64,000 bases of DNA, taken from Methanococcus voltae (lineage in GTDB: Archaea > AGJL01 > Methanococci > Methanococcales > Methanococcaceae). The stretch is taken from the NCBI RefSeq assembly GCF_017875395.1, contig NZ_JAGGMO010000001.1, positions 248,001 to 312,000 on the forward strand, in the 5' to 3' direction. A model generated the notes under the pieces. That model saw only the letters and a list, made by a program, of their open reading frames with translations, had not been told where the DNA came from and did no database searches. Position 1 is the stretch's first letter, and the number at the start of each line of letters is the position of its first letter. Of this stretch, positions 49,660 through 59,439 are shown piece after piece. The translations under genes were made by a program, and so were the position numbers.

Positions 49660-50718
49660 ATGATAAAAATTTTATATATTACGAAAAATGGCAAAGTAAT
49701 TGGCGAAAAAATAAAAAAAGTATTGGAATTTTACAAATATGACTGTTCAATCGAATATTCGAAAGAATTCAAGCCTGAAGGAAATGAAAAAGGTTTTATA
49801 TTTATAATGGCTACAGGAATAACCTTAAGAAAATATGTACTTGGAGAATTGAGAGATTATATTAAAGATAAAACCAAAGACCCGTTTATTATTGCAGTTG
49901 ATGAAATGGGAAATAATATAATACCCCTATTATCAAGCCATTTGGGGCATGGCATGTATTTCTCTAAATTATTAGGCGATGAATTACAAATTAATGTTTC
50001 AAAAACCACTGCTTCGGACGTTAACAATAAAATTGGTATTGACGTACTCTCTGAAAAATATTTTTTAGAAACACCTTCTAAAAAAGCTATACTAAAGATA
50101 AATAAGGCCGTTTTGGAATATAAACCAAAGTTAAGTATCCCAATATCTTGGAAAAATTCAGAAACTGAAAAATTAAGCGAAAGTTACGAATTAGAGTATC
50201 ATGATTCAAAAGATAGTGATTTAGGGCATAAATATGATAGTTGGATATTTGAAGATACTATGGTATTAAAAGCAAAACCAATTTGTTTTGGTATTGGTGC
50301 AAGAAAAGATATTCCAAGTCATAAAGTATATTGGACAGTTAAAAAAGCTTGTTACCTCAGGAATATACCTGCATGGCGTATTAATAGCTTTTCAACAGTT
50401 GAAGTGAAAAAAAACGAGAAAGGAATTATATATACTGCGTCAAAGTTTAAAAAACCATTGAATATCTACTCGATAGATGAATTAAATAATATTTACAATA
50501 ACTTCGATAAAAAAGGTACTTTGAAACGTTCTGAGTTTGTACACAAAAATATTGGAACTTATGGAGTTTCTGAGCCTTGTGCAATCTTGGATGTACTTAA
50601 TCATATTGATTATAACTTAGATGAGCATAATAAAAAAGATATTTTAGAATCTATTGATTTAATATTGCCTAAATTAAAAAATGATGGCGTAACAGTATCA
50701 ATTTGTTCTACAATTTAA
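49660..50718 (+). CDS. cbiG: Cobalt-precorrin-5A hydrolase
   Basis: The product is 352 residues starting MIKILYITKNGKVIGEKI. The N-terminal half has MATGITLRKYV, DPFIIAVDEMGNNIIPLLSSHLGHG. The C-terminal CbiG domain has GIGARKDIPSHKVYWTVKKA and NIGTYGVSEPCAIL. CbiG opens the delta-lactone ring in anaerobic cobamide synthesis. An in-frame TTG at 49639 is ignored because the family start is at ATG 49660, although its ribosome binding site is weak (GGTAAAAAT). Confidence 0.93.
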   Translation: MIKILYITKNGKVIGEKIKKVLEFYKYDCSIEYSKEFKPEGNEKGFIFIMATGITLRKYVLGELRDYIKDKTKDPFIIAVDEMGNNIIPLLSSHLGHGMYFSKLLGDELQINVSKTTASDVNNKIGIDVLSEKYFLETPSKKAILKINKAVLEYKPKLSIPISWKNSETEKLSESYELEYHDSKDSDLGHKYDSWIFEDTMVLKAKPICFGIGARKDIPSHKVYWTVKKACYLRNIPAWRINSFSTVEVKKNEKGIIYTASKFKKPLNIYSIDELNNIYNNFDKKGTLKRSEFVHKNIGTYGVSEPCAILDVLNHIDYNLDEHNKKDILESIDLILPKLKNDGVTVSICSTI

Positions 50719-50785
50719 TTTTTATATTGATTTTAGATTAATTTTAGATTAATTTTAGATTAATTTTTATATTATTTTTTTTAAA
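50719..50785. terminator. Shared T/A-rich terminator between convergent genes
   Basis: Three copies of an attttagatta unit and T runs on both strands lie between the ends of cbiG and the PP-loop gene. The short convergent gap suggests a bidirectional terminator. Confidence 0.55.
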
Positions 50786-51580
50786 TTAGCTTATTACATC
50801 CTTTATATTTTTTAAACCTTCTTCTTTTGTTATTACCTGTGCTCTTACTTCCCTTAATATACGCTGAATTGTAAATTTCTGCATATTTTTGTTTTTATTA
50901 GCTATTTTTAATAAATTACAGCCATAAGATTGCACAATATTTATTTTTTCATGTTTTAACAATTTTCTACTACCATTTTTTTCCAAAGCTAAAAATGAGG
51001 GCATATTTAGCCTAATAATACCATTTTTCAAATAATGAATAGATAAAGGACCTGTAGACAACATATCCCCATAAATTATATAATCATAACTATTATTTAG
51101 GGCATAAGTTAATGCTGTGTTCTCTATTGCTGTGTGACACTTACCACAAGGGTGATATTTCTTTTTAATAGTATTTTCTTTAATTTCCGATAAATCAACG
51201 TCTACGAAGGTATGTGAAAGCCCTAATTTTTGAGCTAAGTTACTTATTTCGTGTTTTCGATCGTCATTTATGATTATAGGGGAATAAACCGTTATTAAAT
51301 CAGTTTTAAACAGTTTTTTTGCAAGTACTGCCGAAACAGTGCTATCTACGCCACCACTAAAAGCTACGAGAGCTTTTGAGTTTGAAATATCGAGGGCATT
51401 ATCATCATTTGTAGGGTTGGTATTACTAGTCATACTTATGTTTAAGGAATCCGTCCAAAAATCATCATGTAATTTATTTAAATTATCAAAATCTATCTTT
51501 GAAATAAGCTTTTTATTATTTAATAGACTCAGAGCATCTTTTGAAGATGTTAAAGCTCTTTTTCTAAGTTCTAAATCCAT
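50786..51580 (-). CDS. PP-loop ATP pyrophosphatase
   Basis: The product is 264 residues. The PP-loop SGGVDST lies at 75-81 after a roughly 65-residue variable N-terminus. A CX2C pair at C145 and C148 (HPCGKCHTAIE) follows, and YDYIIYGDMLSTG is conserved. The family activates a substrate by adenylation, often for tRNA thiolation or sulfur transfer. The exact target is not clear. The start follows GTGATATT. Confidence 0.85.
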   Translation of the reverse strand: MDLELRKRALTSSKDALSLLNNKKLISKIDFDNLNKLHDDFWTDSLNISMTSNTNPTNDDNALDISNSKALVAFSGGVDSTVSAVLAKKLFKTDLITVYSPIIINDDRKHEISNLAQKLGLSHTFVDVDLSEIKENTIKKKYHPCGKCHTAIENTALTYALNNSYDYIIYGDMLSTGPLSIHYLKNGIIRLNMPSFLALEKNGSRKLLKHEKINIVQSYGCNLLKIANKNKNMQKFTIQRILREVRAQVITKEEGLKNIKDVIS

Positions 51581-51748
51581 AATATCACAAAATATTTTTA
51601 AATTAAATAACCCATTATATATCGTAAATAATTAGAATATCTGTATAATATACATAATATAATATAAAAATACAATTAAGTTTAAAAAAGTTGTTTTAAA
51701 ATAAATGAAAATGAGAATTTATTTAATTTTTAATTTTTAATTTTAAGT

Positions 51749-52870
51749 TTAATTTTTGTACTCTAATGCCATTTCTATCATTTTATCGAATAAAAATCTT
51801 GCATCGTGTGGACCAGGTCCTGCTTCTGGGTGGTACTGTACACTCCAAACTGGCATTTTTGTATTACTTTCATTTTCTACAACCAATTTATGGATTCCTT
51901 CCACAGTGTTATCATTTAAATTAATATTTGCTATTTCATAACCTTCAGGTATGCTTTCGTAATCTGTTGCAAAACCGTGGTTTTGTGAAGTCATGTAAAC
52001 CTTTCCAGTTTCTAAATCTTTAACAGGTTGGTTTCCACCCCTGTGACCAAATTTAAGCTTGTAAGTTTTACCACCTAACGCCAAAGTTAATAACTGATTA
52101 CCCATACAAATTCCAGTGACTGGAAGTTTGCCGATTAATTGCTTTATTGTAGCAATTGTTTCAGTTACCAATTCAGGGTCTCCAGGACCATTTGAAATTA
52201 AAACAAAGTCTGGTTTTTCATCCAATATCTCTTTTGCAGTTGTATTGTAAGGTACTTGAATAACTTCACAATTTCTTTCAGTTAAACAATCTATGATACT
52301 TGATTTAACACCACAATCGATTAAAACACATTTTACTGCGTCCTTGTTATTGTTATTGTTATTTTCGTTATTAGGATTGTGAACTATTTTTTTAGTTGTT
52401 GAAACTTTTGAAACTAATTCTATTTCTGAAATATCTTGGTATTCTAATACCTTTTTTACAAGATTTGCTATTTCATCTTCTTTTATTTCAGTTTTTGAAG
52501 ATTTTAAAAGTGCTTTTAACACACCTTTTGACCTTATTTTTTTGGTGATATATCTTGTATCTACGCCATAAATTCCAGGGATTGAATGTTCTTTTAAAAA
52601 ATCGTCTAATTCGTTGCTTGTAAGGTCTTTTATGACAAAACCTTCTGAATGGATTGCTTCAGACTCGTACCATTCTTTTTCTACACCGTAATTTCCTTCT
52701 AATGGATATGTCATAGTAACAATCTGTCCTTTGTAGGAAGGGTCGGTTAAAACTTCCACATAACCAGTCATACTTGTATTAAAAACCAATTCGCCTAAAA
52801 CTTCGGATTCTGCCCCGAATCCTTTTCCTTGTATAACCGTTCCATCTTCTAATATCAAAACTGCGTACAT
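51749..52870 (-). CDS. carA: Carbamoyl-phosphate synthase small subunit
   Basis: The product is 373 residues. The N-terminal CPSase domain ([20 protein letters not shown]) is followed by a class I glutamine amidotransferase with nucleophile C255 in GICMGNQLL and partners H347 and E349 in [12 protein letters not shown]. It releases ammonia from glutamine for carbamoyl phosphate, feeding pyrimidine and arginine synthesis. A short Asn tract at residues 166-175 sits in the linker between the domains. carB is not in the window. Confidence 0.97.
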   Translation of the reverse strand: MYAVLILEDGTVIQGKGFGAESEVLGELVFNTSMTGYVEVLTDPSYKGQIVTMTYPLEGNYGVEKEWYESEAIHSEGFVIKDLTSNELDDFLKEHSIPGIYGVDTRYITKKIRSKGVLKALLKSSKTEIKEDEIANLVKKVLEYQDISEIELVSKVSTTKKIVHNPNNENNNNNNKDAVKCVLIDCGVKSSIIDCLTERNCEVIQVPYNTTAKEILDEKPDFVLISNGPGDPELVTETIATIKQLIGKLPVTGICMGNQLLTLALGGKTYKLKFGHRGGNQPVKDLETGKVYMTSQNHGFATDYESIPEGYEIANINLNDNTVEGIHKLVVENESNTKMPVWSVQYHPEAGPGPHDARFLFDKMIEMALEYKN

Positions 52871-53040
52871 GTTATATCAACCTAATTTTTATAGAGGTTT
52901 TGTTTTTATACTATTTATTTTTATGGATATATTTATAAATTCAAATTAATTTATTTAACTTATTTATTAAATTATATTGTTATTTAATAAATAAAATAAG
53001 AATAAAACTGAAAAATTAAAAAAGAATGAAAAAATAGAAT

Positions 53041-53110
53041 ATTTGTTTTATATTTTTATTATATTTTTTAATTTTATATATTTTTATTATATTTTTATTA
53101 TATTTTAATT
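53041..53110. terminator. Repeated tttttattata tracts after the ABC operon
   Basis: Several copies of a T-rich unit (ttttattatatt) follow the permease gene on the plus-strand side. The same unit recurs after the MFS gene (59440-59486) and, less regularly, after bioF (21345-21412). These are probably poly-T transcription terminators or their expansion. Confidence 0.5.
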
Positions 53111-53115
53111 TTATA

Positions 53116-54345
53116 TTAATCGTGTCTTAGAGCATCTACAGGTTTCAATTTTGAAGCGTTATAAGCAGGTACAACTCCAGAAATAAGTCCTGCAAGTATT
53201 GATACAGCCAATGATATTATAATACCGTTTATACTGATTACGAACTCATATGGTGTTTGCATTTGCATTGCTATTGCGTAAGCTACGATTTGAGTAATTA
53301 CAATTCCGATTATTGCCCCCAACATACCGCCAATTAGACCAATTAATGCTGAATTAAATAAGAATAACATTAATATATCCCTATTTTTAGCACCTATTGC
53401 TTTCATAATACCTATTTCCTTTGTTTTCTCCAAAACTGAAGTAAACATGGTGTTTGCAATACCTAAAGAGCCTACGAGTAAGGCAATTCCCGCAATAAAT
53501 GCCAGGAATATTGTTATGTAATTCAATATATCTTTTGTACCTTCCAATATATCTTTTGAAGAGAATATCGTAAAGTCTTCGTTAGATTCGGTTACGTGTC
53601 TTGAAGTCCTAAGAGCTTTTTTAATTGAATTCATTGAATAGTTATAATCCGCATCATCAACTAATTTGATTTCTATAGAATCATAAACGTCTCTTTTTTT
53701 AGTTCTTGACAATCCTTCTTTTTCAGGTATTTCATAAGCCATTTTGTATGGAATATATACTCCAGATGCGAAAAAGCTACTCATTCCCCTATTATCATCT
53801 AAAATACCAATTACTCTGAAAGACTTTCCATTTAAATTTATCATTTGGTTTAAACCAACTTCTCTATCGAATGAATTCTCTGCGACATCTTTCGTAATTA
53901 AAATTACATTTCTATCGGATGGTGAAAACATTCTACCTTCAAGCAATTTTTGGTCGGATATTTGAGGCCAAACTCCTGGGTCAACACCTTCTACATAAAA
54001 ATTAGTCTTTTTAGTTCCATACGTGGCTTCTGCAAAAACCGACACTTTCGGATTAACGTATTTCACAACGGGCAGACCTTGTAGCACCATTACATCAGTA
54101 CGGGTAAGTTCGGGGTCTTTATCATGAATAGAACTTTCACCGTTGCTTTGCGCATGTATAGATATCGTGCTACCTCCGAAGCTTGTAATAGTTTCGGAAA
54201 CTTTATCTTGGAATAATTCACCCGTGGAAATTATGGTAATAACTGAAGCCACGCCAACTACGATTCCTATTATGGTTAACCAGCTTCTTAATTTACTGTT
54301 TTTAACCATGTTTATTGACATGTTAAATAGTTTTAATTTATTCAC
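53116..54345 (-). CDS. MacB-like ABC transporter permease
   Basis: The product is 409 residues. One N-terminal membrane helix (LRSWLTIIGIVVGVASVITII, about 18-38) precedes a large external domain (about 45-275). Three C-terminal helices follow with the FtsX/MacB signature SVLEKTKEIGIMKAIGAKNRDIL. MacB-type transporters export peptides or lipoproteins or transmit signals mechanically, and do not import. The start is GTG at 54345 behind GGGTGTAACT. It is the last gene of a four-gene minus-strand operon. Confidence 0.93.
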   Translation of the reverse strand: MNKLKLFNMSINMVKNSKLRSWLTIIGIVVGVASVITIISTGELFQDKVSETITSFGGSTISIHAQSNGESSIHDKDPELTRTDVMVLQGLPVVKYVNPKVSVFAEATYGTKKTNFYVEGVDPGVWPQISDQKLLEGRMFSPSDRNVILITKDVAENSFDREVGLNQMINLNGKSFRVIGILDDNRGMSSFFASGVYIPYKMAYEIPEKEGLSRTKKRDVYDSIEIKLVDDADYNYSMNSIKKALRTSRHVTESNEDFTIFSSKDILEGTKDILNYITIFLAFIAGIALLVGSLGIANTMFTSVLEKTKEIGIMKAIGAKNRDILMLFLFNSALIGLIGGMLGAIIGIVITQIVAYAIAMQMQTPYEFVISINGIIISLAVSILAGLISGVVPAYNASKLKPVDALRHD

Positions 54346-54464
54346 AGTTACACCCTTTGGGTATTTGTTTAAATTAAGCGATTATTTTAAATTTTTAGTA
54401 AATTAAAATAAAAAATATTTGGAAATATTTTGAAATAGATATTAATATAAGAATATTAGATAGA

Positions 54465-55742
54465 TTAAATATCTAATTTATTTTTTGAATTTTTTCTTCT
54501 TCTAATGATGTAATATGCTACACCACCAACTAATAATATGCCAACTATTATATATGGCACAAAGCTATAGTCCATACCTTCAGTTTCGTCATTAGTTCCT
54601 TTTAATCCACTGAATTCTGACATGCTGTCTACATTATCGGGTAAGTTTACTACTTTTTTAAGGGTCTGCCTAACGCCCTTGTCGTCAGTGTATTTTACAC
54701 TTATAGTAATATTTTGAGTATCTTCCTCAGGAAGTAAGCTAAAACTTGCGTAGGTATAATCTCCTTGTAATAAATTACCTATAATTACCGTATCTGGTCC
54801 CGATATTTTCCAACCGTCTTGTCTAGGCACACTTACTGAAACAGAGTTTGCTTGAATTTTTCCAGTATTTGAAACAGAAAATGAATATGAATTACCTTGA
54901 TTTTCTGAATAAACTACTTCAAAGTCTGTATTACCGGTTATTATAACTCCGGCTGTTGTAAGTATTGATTGTTTGCTACCATTTTTATAATCATTAAATG
55001 TCATGTTAATATTTAACTGATATAAACCAGGGTCTGCGTCAGTACTTGAAGAAACGTCATATTCAATATTTGTAGACTGACCTACATCCAATTCTTGAAT
55101 ATATCTTGAATTGCCAGAACCTACAGGTAATAAAACATTATCTGCAGTATCCCATGAGAATGTTACATCTTTTAAATTAGCAGAACCTACATTCTTAACG
55201 GTAAATACCATTTTAGTAGTTTCTCCGGCATTGAATTCCTTTTTACTTATTTTAACTTCTGTAGCTTCCTTATTTGCAACGTTAATATATACTTCTTTCT
55301 TTAAACCAGTGTCTTTTTCGCCCACTTTGTAAAGTATTATTTCAACAGGGTAGTCTCCTGCATATACGCCTTTTGCAACTTTTAATTTAAATTTTGAGAT
55401 AATTGCGTCCTTACCATCTTGGTAATCTGCAATAACTCCGATTTGTGATTTTAATGATTCGCCAGGTACGGCTTCAAAAGGATATTTTGGGTTAACCTCT
55501 AAAATATAATTTCCATCAGATAAACCACCAATATTCTCTACGCTGACTCTAAATTCGAATACGTCACCTGCAATAGCAGGGTCGGGGTTCTGATTAACCA
55601 TTTTCATGTTTATTAATTGAATTACTTCAGGGTCATTGAACTTTGCCAAATCACTGTATGTATAGTCTGCAGTTTCTGCATATGCCGGTATTGTGAAAAT
55701 TAATAGAACCGACAGTAACGTGATAATTCTTTGAATATTCAT
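54465..55742 (-). CDS. Extracellular S-layer-like/CARDB-type protein with membrane anchor (COG1361-like)
   Basis: The product is 425 residues. It has a signal peptide (IITLLSVLLIFTIPAYA, about 6-22), several beta-rich repeats resembling CARDB/NEW3 adhesion-type domains (VSVENIGGLSDGNYILEV, FTVKNVGSANLKDVTFSW, FSVSNTGKIQANSVSV), and a C-terminal helix (YIIVGILLVGGVAYYII) with a basic tail. In methanogens such proteins occur with MacB-like ABC permeases. It may act as an external accessory for export, but its substrate is unknown. Confidence 0.9.
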   Translation of the reverse strand: MNIQRIITLLSVLLIFTIPAYAETADYTYSDLAKFNDPEVIQLINMKMVNQNPDPAIAGDVFEFRVSVENIGGLSDGNYILEVNPKYPFEAVPGESLKSQIGVIADYQDGKDAIISKFKLKVAKGVYAGDYPVEIILYKVGEKDTGLKKEVYINVANKEATEVKISKKEFNAGETTKMVFTVKNVGSANLKDVTFSWDTADNVLLPVGSGNSRYIQELDVGQSTNIEYDVSSSTDADPGLYQLNINMTFNDYKNGSKQSILTTAGVIITGNTDFEVVYSENQGNSYSFSVSNTGKIQANSVSVSVPRQDGWKISGPDTVIIGNLLQGDYTYASFSLLPEEDTQNITISVKYTDDKGVRQTLKKVVNLPDNVDSMSEFSGLKGTNDETEGMDYSFVPYIIVGILLVGGVAYYIIRRRKNSKNKLDI

Positions 55743-55983
55743 TTCTACACCTTTACTGTAAATTGTAAATTATAATGTTTTGGAAATTTTAGATTAATTA
55801 TTTTATATTTTATAGTTTATATTCGGTATTTCGTATTCCATATTCTTTAGCCTACATTCCATATTTGGTACGTTTATTATCCTTATTATTTAAATTATCT
55901 TGGCTATCTTAGTTATTTTTAATTTTAATTCAATATAATACAAAATAATATAAAAATAAAGTATTTTAAGAATACAATATTAT

Positions 55984-56478
55984 TTAATTCCTAAAGTAAT
56001 CCTTATTTTTTAATATGTAATACAATATGCCTCCGGATATCAATATTACGATGATATCTGATGCAATTACGCTGTATTTCATAACTTCTAAAATCATTGC
56101 ACTTTCAGCTGCAGTCGTTCCTGCCAATACTTCAGCCTTCATATCTGCAGGCAAGGTATTTAATAGTGAATCAGGCATTGTGATAACCATGACTAGGTTT
56201 ATTAGAGAAAACAGGACCCCATAAGCATTCCAGGCAAGCACTCCCTTTTCAGCCCATTTCTTTGCAGAATAGATACCGTAAGTAAGCACTGTCCAAATAC
56301 CAAACACTAATATATTTATTGCAATTGCAGGCATTCCCTGGAAAAATCCTGTTAATAATCTAGGTTCGAGGTATGCCATAGCGGTAGCAGTACCCATTAA
56401 TGCAAAAACTGATGCTAATGCGTAGTATAGGAATACAAATTTCATTCCTAATTTCATTTCTTTAAAATTCTCCAACAT
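55984..56478 (-). CDS. Four-helix membrane protein of unknown function
   Basis: The product is 164 residues starting MLENFKEMKLGMKFVFLYYALAS. It has about four hydrophobic helices and no recognised family. An in-frame TTG at 56493 overlaps the site GAGGGTAATT, so ATG 56478 is chosen. It sits between the ABC ATPase and the extracellular protein, which makes an accessory role in that export system likely. Confidence 0.8.
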   Translation of the reverse strand: MLENFKEMKLGMKFVFLYYALASVFALMGTATAMAYLEPRLLTGFFQGMPAIAINILVFGIWTVLTYGIYSAKKWAEKGVLAWNAYGVLFSLINLVMVITMPDSLLNTLPADMKAEVLAGTTAAESAMILEVMKYSVIASDIIVILISGGILYYILKNKDYFRN

Positions 56479-56582
56479 AATTACCCTCTTCAAAATTGCT
56501 ATTATTCTTATTATTAGTATTACTGTCTGTATTACAATATTATCAGTATTATTTTTTATTAAATTCTTATCTGTTAGCTAAT

Positions 56583-57443
56583 CTATTCCAAATTTAAATC
56601 ATCCAAATCTTCAAAATCTTTCCGATTTCTATTTATTTCATTTCGAACAATTTGTCCGTCTTTTAATTCAACTTGCGTATTTGCATATTTTGCAAGATTT
56701 AAATCGTGTGTAATCATGATTATTGTTTTACCAGATTTCCACAATTTTTGTAATATTTTTAAAACCTGAGTACCTGTTTTACTATCTAAAGCACCGGTTG
56801 GCTCATCTGCAAGCAGTATGTCAGGATTGCAAGCTAAAGCCCTAGCAATAGAGACTCTTTGTTGCTGACCTCCCGAAAGTTGGGAAGGTGAATTTTTTAT
56901 ACGGTCCCCTAGACCAACCATTTCTAAAACGCGTATTGCCCTTTTTTTTGCATCTTTGTCGTTTACATCCTGGAATTGTAAGGGCAACATAACATTTTCG
57001 AGTGCACTCATACTTGGTATTAAATTATACTGCTGAAATATGAAACCAATTGAACGACCCCTTAATTCTGATAGGGTAGATTCTGAAAGCTTTGATATAT
57101 TTTTATCGTATAGATAAACGTCCCCTTTTGTAGGTATATCTAAACAGCCTATCATATTCATCATGGTTGATTTACCGCTACCTGATGAACCAATAATTGC
57201 TACAAAATCTCCTTTTCGGATATCTAAATTAATATCCCTAAGTGCTGTAACTTTATAATCTCCCATAGGATATATTTTCCATATGTTTCTTAAAGAGATT
57301 ATAACTTCAGAGTCTAAAGTATCTGGCGTATTTGTATTTTCAACTTCAGAATCTTCCTTGATATCAGCTTCAGCTTTTACAGTATTTTGAATAGTATTTT
57401 CAGTACCACTTACGGTTTCAATGGTTTTTTCGTTATTTTCCAT
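56583..57443 (-). CDS. MacB/LolD-type ABC transporter ATP-binding protein
   Basis: The product is 286 residues. Walker A is GSSGSGKST at 85-93, the signature is LSGGQQQR, Walker B is ILLADEPT, and the H-loop is ITHD. A Thr/Glu-rich N-terminal tail of about 45 residues precedes the domain. It is the first gene of the minus-strand operon that also encodes the small membrane protein, the external protein and the permease. The frame is open upstream to 57569, but GGGGATAAA before ATG 57443 and poor sequence upstream decide the start. Confidence 0.93.
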   Translation of the reverse strand: MENNEKTIETVSGTENTIQNTVKAEADIKEDSEVENTNTPDTLDSEVIISLRNIWKIYPMGDYKVTALRDINLDIRKGDFVAIIGSSGSGKSTMMNMIGCLDIPTKGDVYLYDKNISKLSESTLSELRGRSIGFIFQQYNLIPSMSALENVMLPLQFQDVNDKDAKKRAIRVLEMVGLGDRIKNSPSQLSGGQQQRVSIARALACNPDILLADEPTGALDSKTGTQVLKILQKLWKSGKTIIMITHDLNLAKYANTQVELKDGQIVRNEINRNRKDFEDLDDLNLE

Positions 57444-57897
57444 TTTATCCCCAAATAGTGGTTGTAAATTAAATTTTATGTAAATTTTGTATAAATTATA
57501 TATCACATAATTAATGATATATTGTATATTAATAGATTTAAAATTAAATTTTACGTTAATTGAATCCAAAATTTGGACAATAATACTATGGGCACATAAT
57601 ATATAAAATTAATTAGGTAATATTCGATAATGACAAATATGGCCATTGAATATGCGAAAAAATAAAAATAAAAATAAAATCATTAAAGAGCATGTAGATG
57701 TTTTTATAAAAATTATAGTTATATCTGTAAAAATATCTGTAAAAATAACAATAACACATGTAAAATAATTTTCTAGTAAATATAATATTATAAAATAGCA
57801 TGATTAATTCATAACGATTAAGTAGATATTAATTATTAATAAATTTTTAATAAAATCTTATTAAAAGTCATTTTGTATTATTAAGTGATATAATTCA
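57444..57897. other. AT-rich spacer between peptide ORFs and the ABC operon
   Basis: About 450 bp with no convincing gene. TATA-like stretches (for example ttatatattatgtg on the minus strand, around 57590-57605) could provide an ABC operon promoter. A minus-strand Tyr/Phe-rich frame at 57613-57801 lacks a ribosome binding site and is not called. It is not clear whether transcription from the peptide ORFs reads through. Confidence 0.4.
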
Positions 57898-57942
57898 TTA
57901 AGGAGTAATTTTGATACCGTTAGGTCCTACTCTGGTAAACAT
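57898..57942 (-). CDS. 14-residue peptide ORF 1
   Basis: ATG 57942 is preceded by the strong site GGGGGTGT with 6-nt spacing and opens a 14-codon frame ending in TAA: MFTRVGPNGIKITP. It is too short to be recognised by length alone. However, it matches the adjacent ORF at seven of fourteen positions (MF.R.G..GIK), is the same length, and carries its own good ribosome binding site. It is basic and has no membrane segment. It could be a secreted signal or a modified-peptide precursor, or a leader peptide. Confidence 0.6.
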   Translation of the reverse strand: MFTRVGPNGIKITP

Positions 57943-57998
57943 TTTCGTACACCCCCTTGAATTTTTGTATTATTTTTGTATTTAAATAACATATTTCA

Positions 57999-58043
57999 TT
58001 AATTGTTAGCTTTGATACCTTTGAGCCCTGTTCTAGAAAACAT
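57999..58043 (-). CDS. 14-residue peptide ORF 2
   Basis: ATG 58043 follows a perfect GGAGGTGT with 6-nt spacing and opens a 14-codon frame ending in TAA: MFSRTGLKGIKANN. An in-frame TAA lies about 30 nt upstream with no alternative ATG, GTG or TTG between, so it is a closed ORF. It is the first of two tandem, similar 14-residue ORFs. A TATA box at 58089-58100 on the minus strand lies at a normal distance to start transcription near 58068. Confidence 0.6.
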   Translation of the reverse strand: MFSRTGLKGIKANN

Positions 58044-58088
58044 TTTTTTACACCTCCAATTTCTTGTAATAATAGGTTAGTGTTTCTA

Positions 58089-58100
58089 GTATATATATTT
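58089..58100 (-). promoter_or_regulatory. TATA box for the tandem peptide ORFs
   Basis: On the minus strand the sequence reads AAATATATATAC. A start about 25 nt downstream would leave a leader of roughly 25 nt before the ribosome binding site and ATG of peptide ORF 2. Confidence 0.5.
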
Positions 58101-58278
58101 AACTATGCTTAAATTTATTAAGCACAATTAAAGATATATTTTACTCATGAATAAGACTATATATCAAAACTTGTAAATATTAATCAATTAATACTCAAAA
58201 AATAGAAAAATAAAAAATTAAATTAATATAACTTAAAAAAAGATTAAATTAGTAACACTTACGTATTTGATGGTATAT

Positions 58279-59421
58279 ATGAAAGAATTTAAAGAATTAA
58301 AAAACAATCCTATGTATTATTATTTAATACCGTTATCCATCCTCGCTACAATAGGTTTGCAAATATGGAATACATTGTTTAACAACTTTGGGGTGGATAT
58401 CGTAGGTATCAATGGTTTGCAGGTTGGTATGATTCAATCTATTAGAGAGATACCAGGATTTCTAACATTTTTAGTAGTTTATATATTGTTAATAATAAAA
58501 GAACACAGATTAGCTGCGTTATCCATAGTTATTTCAGGAATTGGGGTTGCGTTAACAGGTTATTTCCCATCCGTAGAAGGCTTAATGTTTACAACATTTA
58601 TGATGTCGTTAGGGTTCCACTTTTTCGAAACCACAAATCAATCTTTGACATTACAACACTTTACAAAACGTCAGGCTCCTTTAATGTTTGGAAAAATAAA
58701 AAGCCTTTCTGCGTTGGGCAATATAATAATTGGGATTATAATCTGGTTTACCGCATCATATTGGTCATTGAAATATAATTATTTAGTATTGGGGTCAATT
58801 ATATCACTTGGAGGATTATATCTCTTATTAAATTCTCCAAATGTTCCGGAAACCACTCCTCAAAAGAAAAAAATGATGATAAAGAGCAAATACTGGCTTT
58901 ATTATGTGCTTAATTTCCTTAGTGGTGCGAGAAGACAAATATTTATGGTCTTCGTATTGTTCCTATTGGTTGAAAAATATCATTTTAGCGTAATACAAGT
59001 AACTACTTTGTTTATAATGAATAATATCATTTCATTTTTGGTTTATCCGAAAATTGCTAAATATATTAACGTATATGGCGAAAAAAAGATGTTATCTATC
59101 GAATATACGATGTTAATATTCGTATTTCTTATATATGCCTTTGTAGAAAATCCACTAGTTGCCGCCCTTATGTATATCGTGGACAACTTCTTTTTTAACT
59201 TTGCAATAGGTATAAATACATATTTCCAAAAAACAGCTGAACCTGAAGACATTGCACCTTCTGTGGCGACAGGATTTACAATAAATCACATTTTAGCGGT
59301 TTTAATGCCCTTAATTGGTGGTGCATTATGGCTTGTAAACTGGAAAATACCATTTGTCATCGGCGCTGTAATTTCTTGTATTTCATTATTATTTGTACAA
59401 AAAATAAAGTACGCTAAATAA
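58279..59421 (+). CDS. Major facilitator superfamily transporter
   Basis: The product is 380 residues with about 11-12 hydrophobic helices and MFS-like loops (LQHFTKRQAPLMFGKIKS in the middle and YPKIAKYINVYGEKKM in the C-terminal half). Substrate is unknown. TTG 58267, ATG 58270 and ATG 58279 are in frame. The last has GGTATAT at normal spacing and is chosen. The gene is divergent from the peptide ORFs, which may be coincidental. Confidence 0.87.
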   Translation: MKEFKELKNNPMYYYLIPLSILATIGLQIWNTLFNNFGVDIVGINGLQVGMIQSIREIPGFLTFLVVYILLIIKEHRLAALSIVISGIGVALTGYFPSVEGLMFTTFMMSLGFHFFETTNQSLTLQHFTKRQAPLMFGKIKSLSALGNIIIGIIIWFTASYWSLKYNYLVLGSIISLGGLYLLLNSPNVPETTPQKKKMMIKSKYWLYYVLNFLSGARRQIFMVFVLFLLVEKYHFSVIQVTTLFIMNNIISFLVYPKIAKYINVYGEKKMLSIEYTMLIFVFLIYAFVENPLVAALMYIVDNFFFNFAIGINTYFQKTAEPEDIAPSVATGFTINHILAVLMPLIGGALWLVNWKIPFVIGAVISCISLLFVQKIKYAK

Positions 59422-59439
59422 AATATTTATTAATTCTTT

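Noticed and set aside
57613-57801. 62-codon Tyr/Phe-rich minus-strand frame
   Set aside because: It has no ribosome binding site and low-complexity composition expected from AT-rich non-coding DNA.
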